A stretch of DNA of 20,359 nt. Source: PNKC01 sp039917655 (GTDB taxonomy: Bacteria > Chloroflexota > Dehalococcoidia > Tepidiformales > Tepidiformaceae). Below the pieces are notes generated by a model. The model ran no database searches, was not told the DNA's origin, and saw only the letters and a program-made list of their open reading frames with translations. Both the position numbers and the translations under genes were made by a program. The first letter of the stretch is position 1, and every line of letters starts with the position of its first letter. The DNA lies in contig JBDSJC010000083.1 of assembly GCA_039917655.1 (NCBI GenBank), positions 1 to 20,359 of the forward strand. Direction: 5' to 3'. Of the stretch, positions 7,669 through 14,625 are shown one piece after another.

Positions 7669-7674
7669 AGTATA
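7669..7674 (-). promoter_or_regulatory. -10 box of a probable leaderless promoter for the phosphotransferase
   Basis: On the minus strand TATACT is followed by 7 nt and then the ATG at 7661. This places the expected transcription start at or next to the start codon. There is no good ribosome-binding site and only a weak -35. TANNNT at this distance is the usual mark of leaderless genes in Deinococcus, actinobacteria and some Chloroflexota. Confidence 0.5.
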
Positions 7675-7745
7675 GCCCGGCGGGGAGATTTGCTCGCGCG
7701 GGTGTTCGCCCGATGGGCTTTTCGCGTTCGACGCCCGTGGGCCGC

Positions 7746-7774
7746 TTGGCAGCCGCGCGAAATTGTGCGATAAA
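7746..7774 (+). promoter_or_regulatory. Sigma-70-type promoter of the heme operon
   Basis: TTGGCA (7746-7751) is followed after 17 bp by GATAAA (7769-7774), in the divergent gap between the phosphotransferase and hemA. Transcription would start near 7781, some 33 nt before the TTG at 7814. That supports this TTG over the earlier in-frame TTG at 7763, which lies within the promoter itself. A GGAG ribosome-binding site at 7805-7808 precedes the chosen start by 5 nt. Confidence 0.6.
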
Positions 7775-7813
7775 TCCACTATATCCTTCAAATCTCTCTG
7801 CTACGGAGACGAA

Positions 7814-8926
7814 TTGAGATCTTTGGACGATTTGGAAACATTCTTCGCCTGTAGTTGGAGCGTTGCCAGCGCCTCTCGCGGCGAACTCCAATTTGTCGCC
7901 GCCGAGGCCGCCGCACACCCGGGCCCCGCCGCGGTAGTTTCAAGCTGCCAGCGGATAGAGGCGTACCACCTTGCGCAGTGCCAGTGTGGCGCGCCGTTGC
8001 GGCTCTCAGGGTTCGCCGCCATCTCCCACTTGGCCGAGGTTGCGGCGGGCCTGCATTCCGTCGTCCTCGGTGAGAGCGAGATCCTTGGTCAGGTGCGAAA
8101 GGCGCTCGCCTCCTCGGCCCCCTCGATCAGCCGCCACGCATCGATCGCGATCGCCTCGGCACGCGATCTTCGAGCCGAGACCGCCTTCCAAGCGCACTCC
8201 GGTCACTTGTTAGACCGGGCGCTTCGTCTCACGGGAACGCCGCCAACGGGGCGTATTCTCGTGTTGGGCGCAGGGGTTACGGCGCGCGCGGTCGCCGTCC
8301 GGGCGAGACATCTGGGGTTCGAATCCGTGGTGATGGTGTCGCGTACCCGTCCGGAAGGCGCGTGGTTCGACGCTGAGCGGTACGAGTTCCACCCGCTCGC
8401 GGAGTTGAAAGGGGCCCGCGCTTCCGATGTGCTGGTGGCGTGCCTTGGTTCGGGTGCTTCAGAACTCGACATCGAGACCGGCCTGCCACCCGTCAAGACC
8501 CTCATGATCGACCTCGGGACGCCAAGGAACCTCGGCGGAAAGCCTGCGGTACGCGTGATCGACATCGCCGAAATGGAGCGCAACGAGACGCCAGCGAGTC
8601 ATTCCCACGCCCGCCGCGCTGAGCTTCGGGCACGTTTACAGACCATCCTCCAGCGGAGGTTGGCGCTGGCGGACGAGGACTCCTCGTCAACAGTCGGGAC
8701 GTTCCGGCGAAGCGTGGAAGAGGTTCGGCAAGCGGAGGTTGCCCGCGCCCGGCGACTCCATCCCGAAGTTCCGGCGGAGGTCATCGACAGCCTCACCCAT
8801 GCACTGGTGAATCAGCTCTTCCACCTGCCCACCCAGAGACTGCGCGAATCGGCAGACGCGCGCCTCACAGACCGCTTTGTGGCGCTGTTCAGGCCCACTA
8901 AATCATCAGAGGACGTTGCCCGATGA
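7814..8926 (+). CDS. hemA: Glutamyl-tRNA reductase, divergent
   Basis: The product (370 aa) should reduce glutamyl-tRNA(Glu) to glutamate-1-semialdehyde with NADPH, the first step of C5-route tetrapyrrole synthesis. Diagnostic sequence includes the catalytic Cys45 (VSSCQRIEAY, for the usual STCNRTE), SHLAEVAAGLHSVVLGESEI then LGQVR (71-95), an NADPH-binding LVLGAGVTARAVAV (149-162) and a C-terminal helical dimerisation region (LRARLQTILQRRLAL onward). It is shorter than the usual roughly 420 aa. The N-terminal G-L-S-H-K-T-A-P motif is nearly unrecognisable (ACSWSVASASRGEL), so the call rests on the middle. The TTG start is chosen for its GGAG site and its place behind the promoter. Its stop overlaps the next start (ATGA). 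Confidence 0.85.
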   Translation: MRSLDDLETFFACSWSVASASRGELQFVAAEAAAHPGPAAVVSSCQRIEAYHLAQCQCGAPLRLSGFAAISHLAEVAAGLHSVVLGESEILGQVRKALASSAPSISRHASIAIASARDLRAETAFQAHSGHLLDRALRLTGTPPTGRILVLGAGVTARAVAVRARHLGFESVVMVSRTRPEGAWFDAERYEFHPLAELKGARASDVLVACLGSGASELDIETGLPPVKTLMIDLGTPRNLGGKPAVRVIDIAEMERNETPASHSHARRAELRARLQTILQRRLALADEDSSSTVGTFRRSVEEVRQAEVARARRLHPEVPAEVIDSLTHALVNQLFHLPTQRLRESADARLTDRFVALFRPTKSSEDVAR

Positions 8927-10062
8927 CAACAAGCATCGCACCCATTGAAATCGAAGACCCAGTCAATCGGGCGATCCTCGTGGTTTCGGAAGACCGCATC
9001 CAGGGTTTCGTGCGGGACCCGCTTGGAGAGATTGCGGAACGCAGCGGAGTGGCCGTTGAGATCGTGATCGCGCGGGTGCGGGCGATGCTCGAAGCAGGCG
9101 TGATCCGCCGCGTCCGCCAAACGCTGCTCGCCACCAACCTCGCGCCGGGCGCCCTCGTGGCATGGGAAGTGCCAGCAGACCGGCTACAGGCCGCCTTCGA
9201 CCTCCTTTTTCAGGAGGATCCGTTTTCGGGCCACGTCGTCATCCGCACGACCGATGGCGACACCCCGGGCTCGCGTTACCGCCTCTGGACGACGCTGAAG
9301 GTGCCGCAGGGATTCTCGATGGTTCGGCATGCCGACTATCTCGCCGCGTGGATCGGCGCCACGTCCTACCGGCTCATGCCCGCAAAGTGCCTGTTCGTCC
9401 TTGGCGTGGGGCACACCCGCCGCCGTGAGATCGACCCCGGTTCACGCGCCGCCGCGGCAGCCGCTGTGAGCTTCCCCACGCTGGCGCAGTTGACTCAACG
9501 CGAGTGGCGCATCCTTGAAGTCCTCAAGCGGGACTTCAAGGCGGCCGAGATCACGAACGATCTCTGGAGGGCGCGCGCCGCCGAAGCGGGGGTATCGTTC
9601 GAAGAGTTCTGCGAGGTCGCCGAATCGCTCGACCGGCGGGCCGTGATCGGCCGCTTCTCAACTTTCCTCGAGCACGTCAAGCCGTTGGCCACGGGCGAAC
9701 GCGTGCCGCGCTACAACGCGCTCTTTCACTGGGCCGTCCCCGCGGGCCGCGAACTCGAAGCAGGCCAGGAAGTTGGCCGGCACCACATTCTGACGCACGC
9801 CTACTGGCGCGAAGGCGGCCCGGAATTCGGCAACGTCAACGTCATGGCCGTCGCCCACGGGATGGACAAAGATCTGCTTCTACGCCACAAGGCCGCGATC
9901 GATTCGCACCTCGAGGGCCTCGGCATACCGGTGAGTTACACCAACGTCTTCTGGGGCGGCCGCAGCGAAATCAAGCCGTCCGAGATTTCGCCCGTCGCTT
10001 ACGAGGCATGGTGCGTCTCGCGTGGTCTCAACCCCAATACCATGCGCGAAGGGGTGAGCTGA
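8923..10062 (+). CDS. ahbAB: Siroheme decarboxylase-like protein, fused AhbA-AhbB (Lrp/AsnC-type fold)
   Basis: This 379-aa protein has two tandem units of the AhbA/AhbB/NirDLGH family, whose members remove two acetate carboxyls from siroheme to give didecarboxysiroheme. Unit 1 (about 10-170) has the winged-helix part (PLGEIAERSGVAVEIVIARV) and a degenerate core (TPGSRYRLWTTLKVP, 114-128). Unit 2 (about 185-365) fits the family better: RRAVIGRFSTFLEHVKP, NALFHWAVP, and THAYWREGGPEFGNVNVMAV then AHG (291-313), the counterpart of the SHCYxRPxxPxWPYN motif. Similar proteins are often labelled Lrp/AsnC regulators. Its place between hemA and hemQ, coupled to hemA by ATGA, argues for an enzyme. The reaction is inferred from family and context. 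Confidence 0.75.
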   Translation: MTTSIAPIEIEDPVNRAILVVSEDRIQGFVRDPLGEIAERSGVAVEIVIARVRAMLEAGVIRRVRQTLLATNLAPGALVAWEVPADRLQAAFDLLFQEDPFSGHVVIRTTDGDTPGSRYRLWTTLKVPQGFSMVRHADYLAAWIGATSYRLMPAKCLFVLGVGHTRRREIDPGSRAAAAAAVSFPTLAQLTQREWRILEVLKRDFKAAEITNDLWRARAAEAGVSFEEFCEVAESLDRRAVIGRFSTFLEHVKPLATGERVPRYNALFHWAVPAGRELEAGQEVGRHHILTHAYWREGGPEFGNVNVMAVAHGMDKDLLLRHKAAIDSHLEGLGIPVSYTNVFWGGRSEIKPSEISPVAYEAWCVSRGLNPNTMREGVS

Positions 10063-11048
10063 TGAAATACCGCCAGATGAAGGGCACGCCGCTCACCGTA
10101 TCCGAGGTCGGCTTCGGCGTGTGGACGGTCGGGACCACATGGTGGGGCGTGCGCGACCGCCAGATGGGCATCCGCCTCCTCCGCGAAGCGTTCGACCTTG
10201 GTATCACGTTCTTCGACACTGCCGATACGTACGCCAACGGCGACGCCGAAACGATTCTCCACGAAGCGCTCGGTGACGTCCGCGACCAGATCGTCATTGG
10301 ATCGAAATTCGGCTACGACATCTACAACCACGCGGAGAGTCCAGGCCAGCGAGAACGGCCCCACGATTGGTCTCCAAAGTACATGCGGTTCGCCCTCGAA
10401 CATTCGCTCAAGCGCCTTGGCACGGACCGTATCGACCTCTACCAGCTCCACAACCCGCGGCTCGATGCGATCCAGCAAGACGACCTGTGGGAAGAGCTTG
10501 AGCGCGCGAAAGAGGAGGGGCTGATTCGTGCGTACGGGACCGCACTGGGGCCCGCCTTCGATCTGCGCCAGGCAGACGAAGGGATCGAAAGCGTCCGTCA
10601 TCGGCAGGCCCCGCCGCAGGTGATCTACAACCTGTTGGAGCAGGGGATCGGGGCAGCCATCTTTCCCGTGGCCCGTGAGCAGGGGGTATCGGTCGTCGCG
10701 CGCATACCCCACGCCTCGGGGCTGCTCGATGGCAGCGTCCAAAAGGACACGGTCTTTGAGCCAGGCGACCACCGGAACTGGCGGGTGACGACGAACGAGC
10801 GTCGCAAAGCGTTCATGGAAGACGGCCTCGCCAAGGTCGAGCAATTGGCCTTCCTGACGAAAGGCCGGACCATGGGACAGGCTGCCCTGCAGTTCATCCT
10901 CCACGAACCTGCGGTCGCCTCGGTGCTCCCAAATATCTACGACGAAGCCGGATTGCGAGAGTTCGCGGCCGTCGATCGGGCGGCGCCGCTCTCAGCCGCT
11001 GACTACGCGGCGATTCAGCAGCGGTACGCCGCTAACTTCGATCTCTAG
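10062..11048 (+). CDS. Aldo/keto reductase embedded in the heme operon
   Basis: This 328-aa (alpha/beta)8-barrel NADPH-dependent oxidoreductase carries the full catalytic tetrad: Asp52 and Tyr57 (FFDTADTYANGDAE), Lys82 (GSKFGYD) and His130 (YQLHNPR). Members reduce carbonyls of sugars, steroids or aldehydes in the cytoplasm. The ATG at 10062 overlaps the preceding stop by one base (TGATG) and has AGGGG before it; a longer in-frame start at 10008 only extends into the previous gene. It is translationally coupled to the siroheme decarboxylase and precedes HemQ by 17 nt. It therefore very likely serves the same pathway or its redox balance, but no known heme step uses an aldo/keto reductase. The substrate is unknown. 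Confidence 0.88.
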   Translation: MKYRQMKGTPLTVSEVGFGVWTVGTTWWGVRDRQMGIRLLREAFDLGITFFDTADTYANGDAETILHEALGDVRDQIVIGSKFGYDIYNHAESPGQRERPHDWSPKYMRFALEHSLKRLGTDRIDLYQLHNPRLDAIQQDDLWEELERAKEEGLIRAYGTALGPAFDLRQADEGIESVRHRQAPPQVIYNLLEQGIGAAIFPVAREQGVSVVARIPHASGLLDGSVQKDTVFEPGDHRNWRVTTNERRKAFMEDGLAKVEQLAFLTKGRTMGQAALQFILHEPAVASVLPNIYDEAGLREFAAVDRAAPLSAADYAAIQQRYAANFDL

Positions 11049-11065
11049 ACCAACCTGAGGTAGCC

Positions 11066-11845
11066 ATGAACAGCGAATCCACAGTCCCAACTTCGCCTCC
11101 CCGCCGTGGTCCAAGCGTTGACCTGGACCCCAGTGGCCAGGTCAACCAGCGGGAAGCTGACCACAACGAACGGCAATTCATGCGCTACGCCTTCTACCGC
11201 CTGGACCCGGCCTTTCGACGACTCCCCTTCAACGAAAAGGAGCAGGCCGAACGGGCCTTTCTGGGACTATTGAGGCGGTGGTCGGAGTCGGATGACGTCA
11301 TCGTCCGCACCTACTCGACGGTCGGCCTGCGCGGAGACTGCGACTTCATGGTCTGGTCGATCTCCAACGACCCGGCGTGCTTCCAGGCGCTCCAGGCAGA
11401 CATCAACCGGTCGCTATTCGGGGCATACCTGGAGTCCGTCCACAGCTTTCTTTCGATGCAGAAACGCTCGCAATACGTGAACCGCATCGAGGGCTCGAAC
11501 CACGGCGTGGAGATGTTGCCAGGGCAGGGTAAATACCTGTTCATCTATCCATTCGTCAAAACGCGCGCCTGGTACAACCTCAGTCCGCATGCCCGCCAGG
11601 GGATGATGGACGAGCACATCGCCGCTGCAGCTCCTTTCAAAGGCGTTCGGATCAACACGAGCTACAGCTACGGCATCGATGACCAGGAGTTCGTGGTCTC
11701 CTTCGATTCGGACTATCCCCAGGAGTTCGTGGACCTGGTGGGGCGCCTGCGCTACACCGAAGCGAGTCTCTATACCCATCGCGACACGCCGATGTTCACC
11801 TGTCTGCGCGCCGACGCCGAATCGATACTGGAGCAGCTGGCATGA
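11066..11845 (+). CDS. hemQ: HemQ/ChdC-type coproheme decarboxylase (chlorite dismutase family)
   Basis: This 259-aa protein should oxidatively decarboxylate the two propionates of coproheme (Fe-coproporphyrin III) to give heme b with peroxide. Family landmarks are the catalytic Tyr161 and Lys165 (YPFVKTRAWYNL), proximal heme ligand His184 (MMDEHI), SYSYGIDDQEFVVSFDSD (199-216) and TEASLYTHRDTPMFTC (231-246). By eye, the position of the distal Arg of true chlorite dismutases falls at Ile196, so O2-producing chlorite dismutation is unlikely. The first 35 residues are a polar tail outside the fold. A TGAGG site precedes the ATG. It sits among siroheme-route genes, where it would replace the radical-SAM enzyme AhbD for the last step. 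Confidence 0.87.
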   Translation: MNSESTVPTSPPRRGPSVDLDPSGQVNQREADHNERQFMRYAFYRLDPAFRRLPFNEKEQAERAFLGLLRRWSESDDVIVRTYSTVGLRGDCDFMVWSISNDPACFQALQADINRSLFGAYLESVHSFLSMQKRSQYVNRIEGSNHGVEMLPGQGKYLFIYPFVKTRAWYNLSPHARQGMMDEHIAAAAPFKGVRINTSYSYGIDDQEFVVSFDSDYPQEFVDLVGRLRYTEASLYTHRDTPMFTCLRADAESILEQLA

Positions 11846-11885
11846 GCAACCGGGCGCTGCGGGTGCGACAATCTCCTGCACGACA

Positions 11886-13391
11886 ATGAATGATCGTAGA
11901 CAGAGTGATCGAGGACACGTTTGGATCGTGGGTGCGGGGCCGGGCGACCCCGGGCTGCTGACCGTTGCTGGGGCGCGGGCCCTGGCCGCGGCGGACGTTG
12001 TGTTGTACGACGCGCTGGCCGCGCCTTCTCTGCTGCGCGACGTGCGGGCAGAGGCTGAGTTGGTTTACGTGGGCAAGCGCTCGGGCCGCCACCAGATGAC
12101 GCAGGAGGCGATCAGCGCCGCGCTGGTCGAACAGGCGCGCACCGGGAAGGCGGTGGTGCGTCTGAAAGGCGGCGACCCGTTCGTCTTCGGACGCGGGAGC
12201 GAGGAGGCGCTGGCCTGCCGGTCGGCCGGCGTGGCCTTCACGATCGTGCCGGGCATCTCCTCCGCGCTGGCAGCGCCTGCCTACGCGGGCATCCCGGTGA
12301 CCCACCGCGGGCTGGCATCCAACTTCCTCGTAATCACGGGCAACGACGCGGGCGAGAGTGGAAATGCCGTGGATTGGGAGGCCGCGGCGCGCGCGGACAC
12401 GCTCGTCATCTTGATGGGCGTTTCGTCCCTTTGGGAAAACATGGAACGCCTGCTGGCCGCCGGTAAGCCCACCGAAACACCTGTGGCCTGCATCCGCTGG
12501 GGGACGCGCGCCGACAAACGGGTGCTTCGCGGCACGGTCGGCAGCATCGCCGGGCTAGCGGCGGAGGCCCGGCTGGAATCGCCGGTGGTGACCGTGATTG
12601 GGCCGGTGGCGGCCCTCGCCGAGGAGTTGGCATGGTTCGAACCGGGGCCGCTGGCGGGCAAGCGCATCGTTGTGACGCGGGCTCGGGCCCAGAGCAGCGA
12701 GCTGTCCGCCCGGTTCGAAGCCCTCGGCGCCTACGTCGTGGAGGCGCCGGTGCTACGCGTGAAGCTCCTCCCGGAGAACATCAGGAATGACGAACGGGTT
12801 GCATCCCAATGGGATTGGATCGCGTTCAGCAGCCCGAACGGCGTGGATGCCTTCTTCGCGGCGCTGGCCCTGGGCGGGCGGGACACGCGCTCGCTGAGTA
12901 CCACGCAGATCGCGGCGGTTGGCGAAGCGACGGCGGAGCGGCTCGCTCGTCATGGCGTTCTGCCCGATTTCCAACCTGCAAGGGCGACATCCGAAGCGCT
13001 CGGCGAGAGCCTGCCGCGGGTTTCCGCCGCGCGCATCCTGCTGCCCGTTTCCAACTTGACCGATGACCGGCTCGCGCAATCGCTGCGGAAACGAGGCGCG
13101 CACATCGAGCAGCTTGCGGCCTACGAGACGCTCCTCGAACCGCTGGACGGCGAGCGCTGCCGCCAGGTGCTGGCTGCCGACGCGATTACCTTCACCAGCG
13201 CCTCCACGGCCCGCAACCTGGCCGAAGCGTTAGGAGTCGCAACGCTTCCGGAGAAGGCGAAGCTTGTCTCCATCGGGTCTCGCACGAGCGCGGCGGTCCG
13301 CAACGTGTTCGGGCGCGTGGATGCCGAGGCGGACGAGCCGGGCCTCGATGCCCTGGTCGAGGCCACTCGGCGGGTGCTGAAGTGGGAATGA
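11886..13391 (+). CDS. cobA-hemD: Fused uroporphyrinogen-III C-methyltransferase / uroporphyrinogen-III synthase
   Basis: This 501-aa bifunctional cytoplasmic protein has two parts. Residues 10-250 are SUMT (CobA), which adds two methyls from SAM to uroporphyrinogen III to make precorrin-2: VWIVGAGPGDPGLLTVAGAR (12-31), VYVGKRSGRH, VVRLKGGDPFVFGRG (90-104), VPGISSALAAPAYAGIPVTH then RG. Residues 255-501 are HemD, which cyclises hydroxymethylbilane to uroporphyrinogen III: LAGKRIVVTRARAQSSELSA, WIAFSSPNGVDAFFAAL, AITFTSASTARNLAEAL. This fusion couples both steps and drives flux to siroheme. The ATG at 11886 has no clear ribosome-binding site, but no nearby in-frame alternative exists. The 40-nt gap after HemQ is the longest between core heme genes of the operon. 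Confidence 0.93.
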   Translation: MNDRRQSDRGHVWIVGAGPGDPGLLTVAGARALAAADVVLYDALAAPSLLRDVRAEAELVYVGKRSGRHQMTQEAISAALVEQARTGKAVVRLKGGDPFVFGRGSEEALACRSAGVAFTIVPGISSALAAPAYAGIPVTHRGLASNFLVITGNDAGESGNAVDWEAAARADTLVILMGVSSLWENMERLLAAGKPTETPVACIRWGTRADKRVLRGTVGSIAGLAAEARLESPVVTVIGPVAALAEELAWFEPGPLAGKRIVVTRARAQSSELSARFEALGAYVVEAPVLRVKLLPENIRNDERVASQWDWIAFSSPNGVDAFFAALALGGRDTRSLSTTQIAAVGEATAERLARHGVLPDFQPARATSEALGESLPRVSAARILLPVSNLTDDRLAQSLRKRGAHIEQLAAYETLLEPLDGERCRQVLAADAITFTSASTARNLAEALGVATLPEKAKLVSIGSRTSAAVRNVFGRVDAEADEPGLDALVEATRRVLKWE

Positions 13392-13909
13392 TGATTGACC
13401 TGCGTTTGGAGGCTGGCCCGGCGTTGATCGTCGGCGGCGGCAAGGTGGCCGCGCGCAAGGTGAAGTCCCTGGCGGAGGCCGAGTTCAGGATGGTGGTGAT
13501 CGCGCCGGTGATTGATAACTCGATTCGCGTCCTGCCATGGGTAACGATGATCGAGCGCGCATTTTCCGCCGATGACCTGCCAGTCTCGGCGCCCTACGCG
13601 CTGGTTTTCGCCTGCACTGATTCTCGCCCGGTGAACCGCGAGGTGGGCCGGTTGGCGCGGGCGGCGCGCATACCTGTGGTGGTCGCGGACCGCCAGGCGG
13701 AGAGCACGTTCTTCACACCGGCCACGCTGCGCGACGGCGACCTGGCGGTGGCTGTCTCTACAGGGGGCGCCTCGCCGAAACTGGCCTCACTGATTCGCCA
13801 GCGGGTCGCGGAGGTGATCGGCCCGGATTGGGCGAAGAGCGTGGGGGCCGCTCGCCTGGAACGGGACGCCCGGCTTGGGCGGACCGCCGCCCCAAAGGAC
13901 GAAGAATGA
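13388..13909 (+). CDS. sirC: Precorrin-2 dehydrogenase (SirC/Met8 N-terminal type)
   Basis: This 173-aa NAD-dependent enzyme oxidises precorrin-2 to sirohydrochlorin. The Rossmann glycine motif ALIVGGGKVAARKV lies at residues 12-25. The catalytic Asp78 is in VFACTDSRPVN, the counterpart of CTDDxxVN in CysG and Met8. It also has IPVVVADRQAESTFFTPATL (95-114) and the signature VAVSTGGASPKLASLIR (121-137). It is a short single-function form without the C-terminal dimerisation/chelatase part of Met8 or CysG, which fits the separate chelatase gene downstream. The ATG at 13388 makes a 4-nt ATGA overlap with the CobA-HemD stop; a GTG at 13382 is a possible alternative two codons earlier. Confidence 0.9.
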   Translation: MMIDLRLEAGPALIVGGGKVAARKVKSLAEAEFRMVVIAPVIDNSIRVLPWVTMIERAFSADDLPVSAPYALVFACTDSRPVNREVGRLARAARIPVVVADRQAESTFFTPATLRDGDLAVAVSTGGASPKLASLIRQRVAEVIGPDWAKSVGAARLERDARLGRTAAPKDEE

Positions 13910-14625
13910 GCGCGCTGCTGCTGGTCGGGCACGGCTCGCACCTGAACGCCGAGTCGAGCGCGCCGATCTACGCCCACGCGACGGCGATCCGCGAGCGAAG
14001 TTTGTTCGACGAGGTGCGGACCGCGTTCTGGAAGGAGGAGCCGTCGCTTTCTCGGGCACTGGACGGCTGCGATTCGAACGACGTCACGGTGGTGCCGGTG
14101 TTCATGTCGGCTGGCTACTTCACCAATGAGGTTATCCCGCGGGAGATGGGCCTGAGTGGACGAGTCACCTGTCTGCGCGGAAGGAGAGTGCGCTATACCG
14201 ATCCCGTGGGAAGTCACCCAGCGCTGGCCAAAGCTATCGTCCAACGTGCGCTTGAGGCGGGCGCCACTCCGGACCAGGCGCTGGCGGTGTTGGGCCACGG
14301 GACAGAGCGGAATCGCCAGTCGCAGGCGAATATCTACCAGCAGACGGAGAACGTGCGGGCGCTCGGCGGGTTCGTTGAGGTGGTGACGCTGTTTCTGGAT
14401 CAAGCGCCGGGGATGGACGAAGTCTTTGCGCTCACTACAGCGCCGGAAGTGGTGGTGGTGCCGGTTTTCATCGCCGATGGCTGGCATGCCGGACAGACGA
14501 TCCCCGACGAGCTGGGTGGGCTGGCGAGCGCTGGACGCAGGCTGCGCTACGGCGCAGCCGTTGGGACGCACCCAGGCGTCGCGGACGTCATCCTCGAACT
14601 GGTGCGGGATGCGGCGGCGTGGTGA
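13906..14625 (+). CDS. cbiX: Two-domain CbiX-type sirohydrochlorin chelatase
   Basis: This 239-aa class II chelatase has an internal duplication and should insert Fe2+ (or Co2+) into sirohydrochlorin. The N-half has LLLVGHGSH (His9, His12) and VVPVFMSAGYFTNEVIP (62-78). The C-half repeats it as AVLGHGTERN (His131) and VVPVFIADGWHAGQTIPDEL (184-203, His194). The second His of the motif is missing in the N-half (Tyr71/Phe72) but present in the C-half, so the active site is probably C-terminal, as in CbiK. The ATG is in a 4-nt ATGA overlap with sirC. It corresponds to the N-terminal part of Deinococcus DR2241; the rest is encoded by the next gene. Iron is favoured by the heme context. Confidence 0.88.
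   Translation: MSALLLVGHGSHLNAESSAPIYAHATAIRERSLFDEVRTAFWKEEPSLSRALDGCDSNDVTVVPVFMSAGYFTNEVIPREMGLSGRVTCLRGRRVRYTDPVGSHPALAKAIVQRALEAGATPDQALAVLGHGTERNRQSQANIYQQTENVRALGGFVEVVTLFLDQAPGMDEVFALTTAPEVVVVPVFIADGWHAGQTIPDELGGLASAGRRLRYGAAVGTHPGVADVILELVRDAAAW

Noticed and set aside
8923..10062. Plain Lrp/AsnC transcriptional regulator
   Set aside because: It has two tandem units with AhbB-type motifs, about twice the size of Lrp, and is translationally coupled to hemA; a regulatory side role is not excluded.
11066..11845. True O2-evolving chlorite dismutase
   Set aside because: The distal Arg position appears to be Ile196, while the HemQ Tyr/Lys pair is present, and the gene sits in a heme-synthesis operon rather than beside (per)chlorate reductase genes.
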